From: Paramesorhizobium leguminum
GTDB lineage: Bacteria > Pseudomonadota > Alphaproteobacteria > Rhizobiales > Rhizobiaceae
NCBI RefSeq assembly: GCF_003217235.1
Contig: NZ_QJTF01000002.1
Coordinates: forward strand, 148,415-212,414
Length of the DNA stretch: 64,000 bases
Reading direction: 5' to 3'
Positions 15,899 through 23,987 of this stretch are shown here, in pieces; position 1 is the first letter of the stretch, and every line of letters begins with the position of its first letter. The notes below the pieces were generated by a model, which was given only the letters and a program-made list of their open reading frames with translations, was not told the origin of the DNA and did no database searches. A program made the translations under genes and the position numbers.

Positions 15899-16141
15899 AT
15901 GGCCGACTGCAACGACAACTATCTCGATCAATATAATGCGCATCTGGCACGATTTGCCCATCGGGCTATCAGGGCTTTCGAGAACTTCACCTCCCCGATC
16001 GCCGGAATGTTCGAGGAGATGGCAGCAAGGAAGCGGCGACGGAAAACGATCCTTGCCCTCGCCGCTCTGCCGGAGAACATCCTTCATGACATCGGCTGGC
16101 CGGATCTCTATGAACGGCAATTTCATGAGGATAAGAACTGA
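15899..16141 (+). CDS. DUF1127 domain protein
   Basis: The 80-residue protein ends with a DUF1127-like segment: RKRRRKTILALAALPENILHDIGWPDLYERQF, with the usual L-x-x-L-x-x-L-D/H-D-I-G pattern. DUF1127 proteins in alphaproteobacteria are small basic proteins; some bind RNA and influence phosphate or C1/RNA metabolism, but this long version with an acidic N-terminal half is unassigned. It is divergent from the LysR gene and probably regulated by it. Start at 15899 (GAAACGCC ATG), spacing from a GGAG at 15889. Confidence 0.8.
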   Translation: MADCNDNYLDQYNAHLARFAHRAIRAFENFTSPIAGMFEEMAARKRRRKTILALAALPENILHDIGWPDLYERQFHEDKN

Positions 16142-16335
16142 TGCCCCCAAGGGTAGCGAGCGGCATACCGTTGCCCCAGCCGCTCGCGACCTGTTTACCC
16201 TTTTCCGCCTTTTTATGAGAATTGCCTGTTTGCGACAGTTATTTCGTCGCACTTCCCCTGGAATTCGTTCTATGGTTCAATGGCTTTAGGTCGCAAAGAA
16301 ACCAGAATAATGGTTCATACGCGACAGGGAACGGA

Positions 16336-17343
16336 ATGATAGCCATGAATCAGAAAACGCTTGTAAAGCGCTCCTTCGTCTTTTTTCTCGTTCCCGATTT
16401 CTCGATGATCGCGTTTGCGACGTCCATCGAGCCGTTGCGCATTGCCAACCGGATGCTGGGCTACAACGCCTATCGCTGGCGTCTGGCATCGAGCGACGGC
16501 AAGCCCGTCACGGCATCCAATGGCGTCGAATGCGCCGTCACCGCCTCGCTGGAGGATGAGCGCCGCTATCTGACCGGCGAGGAACGGCCCTCGATGGTCC
16601 TTGTCTGCTCCGGCATCAATGTCGAGAAATTCCAGAACAAATCAGTCTTCGCCTGGCTGCGCGAGGAGTTCAACCGCGGCGTCTCAGTGGGCGGCCTCTG
16701 CACCGGCGCCCACATTCTCGCCGCCGCCGGCCTTCTTTCAGGCAAACGCTGCGCCATCCATTGGGAAAACCTGCCCGGTTTCGCGGAAGCTTTCCCTAAG
16801 GCCGATGTCTATGCCGATCTCTTCGAGGTCGATGGCAACATCTACACCTGCGCCGGCGGCACCGCCGCGCTCGACATGATGCTGAAGCTCATCGGCGACG
16901 ATTTCGACGACAATCTGGTCAATCGCGTTTGCGAGCAGGCCCTGACCGACCGGGTGCGCAACCCGCACGACCGCCAGCGCCTGCCGCTGCGCGCGCGCTT
17001 GGGTGTGCAGAACTCCAAGGTGCTGACCATCATTGAACTGATGGAGGCGAGCCTGACCGAGCCCCTGTCGCTGATCGAGGTGGCCGACCATGTCGGCCTG
17101 TCGCGCCGCCAGATCGAGCGCCTGTTCCGCCACGAGATGGGCCGCTCGCCCGCCCGCTACTACCTCGAAATCCGCCTCGACCGCGCCCGCCATCTGCTCA
17201 TCCAGTCCTCCATGCCCGTGGTGGAAGTAGCCGTCGCCTGCGGCTTCGTCTCGGCCTCTCATTTCTCGAAATGCTACCGCGAGCTTTATGGCCGCTCACC
17301 GCAACAGGAGCGGGCGGAGCGGAAGCAGCCGATGGCGGCGTAA
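16336..17343 (+). CDS. GlxA family AraC-type regulator (GbdR-like)
   Basis: About 335 residues: an N-terminal DJ-1/PfpI-like domain (FLVPDFSMIAFATSIEPLRIANRM, the VGGLCTGAHILAAAGLL elbow with Cys) and a C-terminal AraC double HTH (LSLIEVADHVGLSRRQIERLF, then VVEVAVACGFVSASHFSKCYRE). The frame is open from 16222; the ATG at 16336 is preferred because of the upstream purine box GACAGGGAACGG and family length. GlxA regulators such as GbdR sense glycine betaine or dimethylglycine and activate betaine catabolism. The neighbouring minus-strand dimethylglycine-dehydrogenase-like gene and the methyltransferase cluster make the same role likely, by inference. The N-terminal domain is a ligand sensor, not an active amidase. 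Confidence 0.88.
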   Translation: MIAMNQKTLVKRSFVFFLVPDFSMIAFATSIEPLRIANRMLGYNAYRWRLASSDGKPVTASNGVECAVTASLEDERRYLTGEERPSMVLVCSGINVEKFQNKSVFAWLREEFNRGVSVGGLCTGAHILAAAGLLSGKRCAIHWENLPGFAEAFPKADVYADLFEVDGNIYTCAGGTAALDMMLKLIGDDFDDNLVNRVCEQALTDRVRNPHDRQRLPLRARLGVQNSKVLTIIELMEASLTEPLSLIEVADHVGLSRRQIERLFRHEMGRSPARYYLEIRLDRARHLLIQSSMPVVEVAVACGFVSASHFSKCYRELYGRSPQQERAERKQPMAA

Positions 17344-17390
17344 AAATTTAGGCTTACCACTGAATGCTGATGGAGGAGCGCGCGCCACTG

Positions 17391-17655
17391 CTTTCCAGCC
17401 ATCTACCACCTCTCACATAGTCATCCTCGGGCTTGACCCGAGGATCCACGGCGAGGAGGCGAGAATGGTACTATCATCCGCTACAGGATCGTTGGCATAG
17501 AGCAGAATATAGGTCGAACAACAAACACAGCTTTCGCTTGCTGGAATGCGTTGATGGAGCGGCGCCGTCTGTACCCCCTCGCCGTGGATCCTCGGGTCAA
17601 GCCCGAGGATGACGACGTGAGAGGTGGGTGATGTCCGGCAGGACAGAGGGGGGCG
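17391..17655. repeat. Composite repeat: TCATCCTCGGGCTTGACCC palindrome nested in 158-bp-element remnants
   Basis: The outer ends, CTTTCCAGCCATCT at about 17390-17404 and GATGTCCGGCAGGACAGAGG from 17629, match the arms of the 158-bp family. Between them stands a different inverted repeat with arms at about 17407-17457 (CTCGGGCTTGACCCGAGGAT) and 17578-17628 (ATCCTCGGGTCAAGCCCGAG). It accounts for the 340-bp gap between the convergent GlxA and flavoprotein genes; no gene is seen in it. Confidence 0.7.
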
Positions 17656-17683
17656 CTGTCCCGCCAGCACTTCTATTTTACAC

Positions 17684-20194
17684 CTACCCTCTCATCCGCT
17701 CATTCTCCCCATCGAACGGCGATTCCGAAATGACGGTCGCCTTGTGCATCTTGCCCAAAATCCGGATATCAAGCTCCGTACCCAGCGCGGAGAACTCCGG
17801 CTTCACCATCGCCAACGCCAAGCTCTTCCCCAAGCGCCAGCCATAAGCGCCGTTCGTCGCCCGGCCGATGAGCTTGCCGTCATGATAGATCGGCTCCGAG
17901 CCACGCGCGTCGGCATCGCCGATATCGTGCACCTCCAGCGTCACGAAATTCCACTTCAGCCCATTTTCACGCGCGCTCACCACCGCGTCGCGACCGATGA
18001 ACTCGCCCTTGTTCGGATGCACGAAGCGGTCTAGGCCGGATTCGTAGGCATTGTACTCGATGGAGAGTTCGCGCGGGATCAGGCGGTAGGATTTCTCCAC
18101 CGACATCGCCAGCATGGCGCGGATGCCGAACGGCTTGATGCCGAATTCCGCGCCTGCTTCCATCAGAAGATCGTAGATCGTGTTCTGCTGCTCGATCGGA
18201 TGATGCAGTTCCCAGCCGAGCTCGCCGACGAAATTGACGCGCAGCGCATGGGCTGTCGCCGGGCCGACATTGATCTGCTTGCCCGATAGCCACGGGAAAT
18301 CCTCGTTCGCAAGGCTCGTGCGGGTCAGCTTCTGGAGCACCTTGCGGCTGTTCGGCCCGGCCAGCACCAGCACGCCCAGCTTCTGCGTAACGGGGCGAAG
18401 CCGCACCGAGCCATCGGCGGGAAGCAGCTTATGGAGATAGTCGTGGTCGTGATTTTCATAAGCACCGGCGGAAACCAGATAGAACAAGCCCGGATAATAT
18501 TCATAGACGGTGAATTCCGAGCGCACCCCGCCATTCTTGGTCAGGAGATGGCAAAGCGCGATACGGCCCTGCTTCTTCGGGATACGGTTGGCGAGGATGC
18601 TATCGAGCCACGCCTGAGCGCCCGGCCCGGACACCTCCATCTTGGCGAAGGCCGACATGTCGAGCAGGCCGACATTCTCGGAAACGTTCTTCACCTCGTT
18701 GCCGACATGCTCGAAATAGTTCGAGCGGCGGAACGACCATAATTCCTTGACCTTGCCGTCGGCATCCGGCTTCGGATGGTTGTGGTTGAGCAGCACATCC
18801 GGCTTGTCGAGCGAGGCGACATCGATGCCGTAGCCCTCTGGCGCGAACCAGTTGGCCCGCTCCCAGCCATAGACCGAACCGAATACCGCGCCGAGCGCCT
18901 TCTGGCGGTCATAGGAAGGCGAGCGCTTCAAGGGCCGCGCCGCGCCGCGCTCCTCATCAGGATAATGGACGGAGAAGACCTCCGCATAGGCCTCCTCGTT
19001 CTTCTCCTTGAGATACCCCTCGGTCGCATAAGGGCCGAAACGGCGCGGGTCTACGCCCATCATGTCGATGGAAGGCTCGCCCTCGACGATCCATTCCGCC
19101 AGCTGCCAGCCAGCGCCCCCCGCCGCCGTCACGCCGAAGGAATGGCCCTCATTGAGCCAGAAATTCTTGAGCCGTGGCGCGGGACCGATGATCGGCGAAC
19201 CATCCGGCGTATAGGCGATGGCGCCGTTATAAACCTTCTTGATGCCGACTTCGCCGAAGGCCGGAACGCGGGCGATGGCCGTCTCGATATGGGGCATCAG
19301 CCGCTCCAGATCCTCCTGGAACAACTCGTACTCGCTCTCATCCGAGGGACCATCAACATAGCAGACCGGCGCGCCCTTCTCATATGGTCCGAGCAGGAGG
19401 CCGCCATTTTCCTCGCGCATGTACCAGGAGGAATCGCTCTCACGCAGCACGCCCATTTCAGGCAGGCCCTTGGCCTTGCGCTCCAGGATCGCCGGATGCG
19501 GCTCGGTGACGATATATTGATGCTCGACCGGAATGACGGGAACATCGAGGCCGACCATTCGGCCCGTCTGCCTGGCAAAATTGCCGGTGGCGGAGATAAC
19601 ATGCTCGGCAAGAATATCGCCCTTGTCGGTCTTCACCAGCCATTGGCCATCCGGCTGCTGCTCGATACCGGTCACCGTGGTGTAGCGGTAGATCGTGGCG
19701 CCCAGATCGCGCGCGCCCTTGGCCAACGCCTGCGTCAGATCCGCCGGCTGGATATAACCGTCATCGGAATGCTGGATCGCACCGAGAATGCCGTCCATCT
19801 CCGCCAGCGGCCAGATTTCCTTGACCTCTTCAGGCGTCAGGAGTTTTACCGGCACGCCGATGGTTTCGGCCACGCCCGCATAATACATATATTCGTCCCA
19901 GCGGTCTTTGGTGCGGGCCAGACGGATATTGGTGCAATTGGTGAAACCGACATTCATGCCGGTCTCTTCCTGCAGTTCCTGATAGAACTTCACCGAGTAT
20001 TTATGGATCTGGCCGACCGAATAGCTCATGTTGAACAGCGGCAACAGGCCCGCCGCGTGCCAGGTCGAGCCGGAGGTGAGTTCCTTGCGCTCGATCAGGA
20101 CGGCATCGCTCCAGCCCTTCTTTGCCAGATGGTAGAGCGTCGAAACGCCCACCACGCCGCCACCGATCACCACCGCACGGGCATGGGTCTTCAT
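17684..20194 (-). CDS. Dimethylglycine/sarcosine dehydrogenase-like FAD and THF-binding protein
   Basis: The 836-residue protein begins with a DAO-type FAD domain (VVIGGGVVGVSTLYHLAKKG; TSGSTWHAAGLL, where the His is the covalent flavin site in the DMGDH family) and continues to about residue 400, followed by an FAO-M linker domain and a GcvT/aminomethyltransferase fold (from about 440; RSNYFEHVGNEV, LAGPNSRKVLQKLTR, NFVGELGWELHHPIEQ). It would oxidise N-methyl groups of dimethylglycine or sarcosine and pass formaldehyde-level carbon to THF. It is convergent with the GbdR-like gene and completes the proposed betaine route. Similar dehydrogenases act on other N-methyl compounds, so the substrate is inferred. 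Confidence 0.88.
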   Translation of the reverse strand: MKTHARAVVIGGGVVGVSTLYHLAKKGWSDAVLIERKELTSGSTWHAAGLLPLFNMSYSVGQIHKYSVKFYQELQEETGMNVGFTNCTNIRLARTKDRWDEYMYYAGVAETIGVPVKLLTPEEVKEIWPLAEMDGILGAIQHSDDGYIQPADLTQALAKGARDLGATIYRYTTVTGIEQQPDGQWLVKTDKGDILAEHVISATGNFARQTGRMVGLDVPVIPVEHQYIVTEPHPAILERKAKGLPEMGVLRESDSSWYMREENGGLLLGPYEKGAPVCYVDGPSDESEYELFQEDLERLMPHIETAIARVPAFGEVGIKKVYNGAIAYTPDGSPIIGPAPRLKNFWLNEGHSFGVTAAGGAGWQLAEWIVEGEPSIDMMGVDPRRFGPYATEGYLKEKNEEAYAEVFSVHYPDEERGAARPLKRSPSYDRQKALGAVFGSVYGWERANWFAPEGYGIDVASLDKPDVLLNHNHPKPDADGKVKELWSFRRSNYFEHVGNEVKNVSENVGLLDMSAFAKMEVSGPGAQAWLDSILANRIPKKQGRIALCHLLTKNGGVRSEFTVYEYYPGLFYLVSAGAYENHDHDYLHKLLPADGSVRLRPVTQKLGVLVLAGPNSRKVLQKLTRTSLANEDFPWLSGKQINVGPATAHALRVNFVGELGWELHHPIEQQNTIYDLLMEAGAEFGIKPFGIRAMLAMSVEKSYRLIPRELSIEYNAYESGLDRFVHPNKGEFIGRDAVVSARENGLKWNFVTLEVHDIGDADARGSEPIYHDGKLIGRATNGAYGWRLGKSLALAMVKPEFSALGTELDIRILGKMHKATVISESPFDGENERMRG

Positions 20195-20373
20195 ATCGTA
20201 TCGTTCCCCTTGGAAATAAGGCTGGATTTTTGAGGCACTATGCCGAGCGCCCTGCTTTTAATAAGGCCTGTTTGCGACATGGAGCGCCGCGCGTCCATTT
20301 GGAAGCGCGAAGAAAGACACCTTGTCATTTTGCTGCCCATGCCCGATTAAGGGCCTAGGGGGCAGGATCGATC

Positions 20374-22110
20374 ATGATGGACATATCGGCGACGGAAAAC
20401 AATGACAATGGCGGGCGCAAGCCATTCCTGCGCCGCGTTGTGGCGATGCCGCTCGCGTGGCTCGGGCTGGTTCTGCTGTTGCTTTGCGTTCTCCTTTCCC
20501 TTCCCATCGTCCTGCCGATCGGCCCGATGTATTGGGATACCTACATCTATTACGATGCCGCGCAGCGCATCTTCAACGGCCAGATCCCCAACACCGACTT
20601 TCTCACCCCGGTGGGTCCGCTCGCCTATTATCTCTTCGCGCTGGGATTGAAGCTTTTTCCTCATGCCCAGCCGCTTTTGCTCACCCAATGGGTCATCCTG
20701 TTTGTCGCCGCGCCGCTGATGGCCTTGGTGCTCGGCGATATCGCCCGCACCAGACGCCCTGTCACCGTTGCACTGATCGTCCCCTTCCTGATTTTAGCCA
20801 TTTGTCCCGCAAATGTGCAGATATTCCATACCTATCCCGGCATGGATGGCTTCGGCATCTACAATCGCCACGCCACGCTTCTGCTCTATGTGCTCACGTC
20901 CGCCCTGATGTTCGTGAAGGATGGGCGCAGGCTCGCCATCGTCTGCGGGCTGACGATGCTTTCCCTCTTTCTCGTCAAGATCACCGGCTTCCTTGCGGGA
21001 GGGATGATCGGCCTGCTGGCATTATTGTCGGGGCGCATTTCCTGGCGCAGCGTCCTGCTGGCGGGCGCGGTGTTTCTCATCATCCTCGCCTGCCTGGAAT
21101 TCAACGGGCGCATGATAACGGCCTACCTCAACGAAATCGCCCTGCTCATTCAATTGAACCGGGAAGCGCTGCTTCCCCGCTTCCTTACCGCCCTCTCCGC
21201 CGATCTCGATATCATCCTGGCGGGAGCGATGCTGGCGTCCGTCCTCTTCTGGACGGAACGAGGCAGGCTCACCGCCGCTTTCAGGGCCGGAGGCATCGCC
21301 GGCATACGCCATGGGCTCGACAGCAATTTCGTCTGGCTGGGCGTGGCGCTTGTCGCCGGCATTTTCTTTGAAACGCAGAACACGGGCAGCCAGGACTTTT
21401 CCTTCCTGTGGCCGATCCTCCTTGCCATTTTTATCCAGTCCTCGCGCGCGCCCCTCCCGCGCCAGCTTTTGATCGCGGTGCTCATCGGCTTCGTCGCCAT
21501 CCCCTACACGGCCAAGATCGTTCACAAGACGCTGCGCGCCATCGCGGTGTCGCCCCGCTATGTCGCCGCACAGATGACCGACATGAAATCGCTGGCGCAG
21601 GTTTCCACCCATCGGAATATCATGGAGCGCGCCCTGCTGATGGAAAAACACTATCAGCAATATGGCGATGCCTACGCCGACCTCTCCGCCAAGGGCCAGC
21701 TTCCGAGCTGGCAGCTCTATTCCGAACTCGACTACCAGATGTACTGGCTGATTTCCGCGGATGGAGCCGTCAAGGATATCCGGAAATTCGAGGCCGCGCA
21801 TGGCGTCCACTTCGCCACGATCATGAATCTCGATTTCCCCAATCCCTTCCCCTGGCTTCTCGATCGCGACGCGCCTCGCCATATCCAGATCGGCGCCGAT
21901 CCCTTCCGCACCGTGCCGCCGCCCGACGCGGCGGCCAAAGCGGCGATAGCTGAGACCGATGCCGTGCTCGTGCCGCACTGCCCGCTCACCACCGGCCGCC
22001 GCGAACTCCAGCGCATCTATGCCGGTGCGCTTGAGGGAAAGCAGAAGGTGAAGCTCAACGATTGCTGGGATATGCTGCTGCGGCCGGGGCTCGTGCCGTC
22101 CGACGGTTGA
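20374..22110 (+). CDS. Multi-spanning membrane protein, GT-C glycosyltransferase-like
   Basis: The 578-residue protein has about ten hydrophobic segments (WLGLVLLLLCVLLSLPIVL near 28; then a string to about 395) and a C-terminal soluble domain of about 180 residues. The first periplasmic loop holds GPMYWDTYIYYDAAQRIFNG, with acidic residues after the first membrane segment as in GT-C enzymes using lipid-linked sugars, but no confident family match is made. Start ATG 20374 (or 20377) follows GGGGGCAGG. The adjacent minus-strand genes appear to make a polyprenyl-phosphate pentose, so it could be the transferase using that donor. The 20195-20373 gap upstream shows nothing recognisable. Confidence 0.6.
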   Translation: MMDISATENNDNGGRKPFLRRVVAMPLAWLGLVLLLLCVLLSLPIVLPIGPMYWDTYIYYDAAQRIFNGQIPNTDFLTPVGPLAYYLFALGLKLFPHAQPLLLTQWVILFVAAPLMALVLGDIARTRRPVTVALIVPFLILAICPANVQIFHTYPGMDGFGIYNRHATLLLYVLTSALMFVKDGRRLAIVCGLTMLSLFLVKITGFLAGGMIGLLALLSGRISWRSVLLAGAVFLIILACLEFNGRMITAYLNEIALLIQLNREALLPRFLTALSADLDIILAGAMLASVLFWTERGRLTAAFRAGGIAGIRHGLDSNFVWLGVALVAGIFFETQNTGSQDFSFLWPILLAIFIQSSRAPLPRQLLIAVLIGFVAIPYTAKIVHKTLRAIAVSPRYVAAQMTDMKSLAQVSTHRNIMERALLMEKHYQQYGDAYADLSAKGQLPSWQLYSELDYQMYWLISADGAVKDIRKFEAAHGVHFATIMNLDFPNPFPWLLDRDAPRHIQIGADPFRTVPPPDAAAKAAIAETDAVLVPHCPLTTGRRELQRIYAGALEGKQKVKLNDCWDMLLRPGLVPSDG

Positions 22111-22137
22111 GGCTTGAAACCAACGCGCCTCTGCTTT

Positions 22138-22240
22138 AGATTACGGGAGTGCTGACAGGGAGCGCTAACTCCTTCAGTCCTTTACTCGCTTCGTAGTTCG
22201 ACAGCGACCCGCACGGAGACCAGGCCGTGTGGGTCTTTTC
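22138..22240 (+). ncRNA. Candidate small RNA, unit 1 of a tandem pair
   Basis: A hairpin (CTGACAGGGAG, loop CGCTAA, CTCCTTCAG) is followed by a linker and a terminator-like stem GACCCGCACGG/CCGTGTGGGTC (22206-22235) ending in TTTT. The same order is found at 22289-22384. It shows no open frame. The T-runs place both on the plus strand. It could alternatively be a double terminator of the upstream gene, but the presence of two homologous units with conserved 5' hairpins favours RNAs. No family is assigned. Confidence 0.5.
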
Positions 22241-22288
22241 GTATTGCGACGTGAAAGAGACTGGCTTGAAACGTGTCACAGAAAATAC

Positions 22289-22384
22289 TAGATTGGAGTG
22301 GGCCAGGAGCGTCAACTCCTGACCCTTTTCGCTCAGACTAGGAATTGAACCCGCACACGGACTGTCCAGCCAGTGCGGGTTTTC
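22289..22384 (+). ncRNA. Candidate small RNA, unit 2 of a tandem pair
   Basis: Homologous to unit 1: AGATTGGAGTGG, hairpin GGCCAGGAG-CGTCAA-CTCCTGACC (22301-22323), linker, and terminator stem CCCGCAC/GTGCGGG (22350-22379) followed by TTTT. AGGAG/CTCCT arms are kept in both units while the linker diverges. Downstream (22385-22568) there is no gene; an inverted repeat GAGCGCTG/CAGCGCTC near 22490-22512 may end the minus-strand aminotransferase transcript. Confidence 0.5.
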
Positions 22385-22568
22385 CTTATCTCAAGCGTGA
22401 CGATAATAGGCACAGAATAGCCCATTGGTATCACTCCTGTTCGAGAGCAAAGCCGTGCCTCGGCCGACGTGGCTCATCCTCGCCGGTTGAGCGCTGGCTG
22501 GCTCAGCGCTCTGCTGCTTCTGCTCCCGAATATTCTCAATCAAGCATTGAATCAGCGAAGCGACAAGC

Positions 22569-23969
22569 CTACCGCACCTGCGCCTTGACGAAATCCTTGA
22601 CGATCCGGACGATGCCCCGCGACAGCACTTCATCCAGCGCCGCGATGAATTGGTCGACATGCTCCCGCTCGCAGATCAGCGGCGGCTCGAGACGCACCAC
22701 ATTGCGGTTATATTCAGTGAAAGCCACCAGAACGCCATGGTCGCGCAGCAAATGACTGCCGATGAACCCCGGCAGCGATCCTTTCAGCTTGTCATCCAGC
22801 ATGGCAAGCACGGGTCGCAATACCATCGGCATCGTCTTGGAAAAATCATGAAACTCCAGGCCGACCATCAGCCCCTGCCCGCGCACTTCCTTGATGAGCG
22901 AGGGATATTTTCCCTTGAGCCCCTCAAGCCGCTCGACCAGATAAGTTCCGGTAGACGCGGAATTGTCGATCAGGTGCTCATCGTAGAGCACATTCAGCCC
23001 CTCGATGGCCGTAATACACGCCTCGCCGATACCGCCAAAGGTGGCCATGGCGTGGATCAGCGCCGTCTTCGGCGTTCCATAGGCCTTCATATAGACCTCG
23101 CGCCGGGCAATCATCGCCGCCATCGCGGTCTTGCCGCCGCCGAGCGATTTGGCCAGCGCCGTCACATCGGGCACCACGCCATGATGCTCGAAAGCGTAGA
23201 ATTTGCCCGACCGGCCAAGCCCGCACTGCACCTCGTCCGCGACCCAAAGCACACCGTACCGGTCGCAAAGCGCCCGCAGCTTCTGCCAGAATTCGGTCGG
23301 CGCCGTGACGATCCCGGCCCCACCTTGTATCGTTTCCAGCACGATGACGCCGATCTCGGGATCGGACTTGAACGCGTTCTCTATCGCCTCGATATCGCCG
23401 AAAGGCACACGCACCGTATTGTCGATGAGCTTGAACTCGCCGCGATAGAGCTTGCCGTCGGTGACGTTCAGAACGCCCTTGGTTTTGCCATGGAACGAAT
23501 TCTCCGCATAGACCACTTTCGGGCGCTTCGGCCCGGCAGCGCGTTCGGCAACTTTCAGCGCCGCCTCCATCGCCTCAGAGCCGGAGGAGCCGAAGAACAC
23601 CATGTCGAGATCGCCGGGGCTGCAGGCGGCGAGATTATGCGCCAGCGCCGCCGCATATTGCGACATGAAGGCCATGGCGATCTCGTGGCGCTTTTCCTCC
23701 TGAAAGGCCTGGCGCGCCGCGAGAATGCGCGGATGGTTGTGCCCGAAGGCGAGCGAGCCGAACCCACCGAAAAAATCGAGGATCTTGCGACCATTCTGGT
23801 CGACGTAGAACATGCCTTCGGCGCGCTCGACCTTGATCTTGTCGAAGCCGAGCAGCTTCATGAAATGCAGTTGCCCGGGATTGATATGTGCGGAGAAAAG
23901 CTCCGTCATGCGTGGCAGGTCAAGCGCCTTGGCCTCTTCGACCGTCAGCAATTTAGGCTTCGGCGTCAT
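22569..23969 (-). CDS. Class III PLP-dependent aminotransferase
   Basis: The 466-residue protein shows the class III pattern: GRKILDFFGGFGSLAFGHNHP, the cofactor-phosphate loop FFGSSGSEAMEAALK, YAENSFHGKTKGVL, GVLWVADEVQCGLGRSGKFYAFEH, and the Schiff-base lysine in ALAKSLGGGKTAMAAM. It is a cytoplasmic omega- or similar amine transaminase; the substrate is unknown. It is last of a compact minus-strand set with the SDR (18-bp gap) and SMR-like genes, and so may act on the same (possibly sugar) pathway, or on an amine unrelated to it. The start ATG at 23969 is used. Confidence 0.85.
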   Translation of the reverse strand: MTPKPKLLTVEEAKALDLPRMTELFSAHINPGQLHFMKLLGFDKIKVERAEGMFYVDQNGRKILDFFGGFGSLAFGHNHPRILAARQAFQEEKRHEIAMAFMSQYAAALAHNLAACSPGDLDMVFFGSSGSEAMEAALKVAERAAGPKRPKVVYAENSFHGKTKGVLNVTDGKLYRGEFKLIDNTVRVPFGDIEAIENAFKSDPEIGVIVLETIQGGAGIVTAPTEFWQKLRALCDRYGVLWVADEVQCGLGRSGKFYAFEHHGVVPDVTALAKSLGGGKTAMAAMIARREVYMKAYGTPKTALIHAMATFGGIGEACITAIEGLNVLYDEHLIDNSASTGTYLVERLEGLKGKYPSLIKEVRGQGLMVGLEFHDFSKTMPMVLRPVLAMLDDKLKGSLPGFIGSHLLRDHGVLVAFTEYNRNVVRLEPPLICEREHVDQFIAALDEVLSRGIVRIVKDFVKAQVR

Positions 23970-23987
23970 CCCGTACTCCCCCCGTTT

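Noticed and set aside
14814..16289. Open frame of 491 codons on the plus strand
   Set aside because: Runs antisense through the LysR gene and through a palindrome; no family resemblance.
18776..20233. Open frame of 485 codons on the plus strand
   Set aside because: Antisense shadow of the DMGDH-like gene, which has clear domains.
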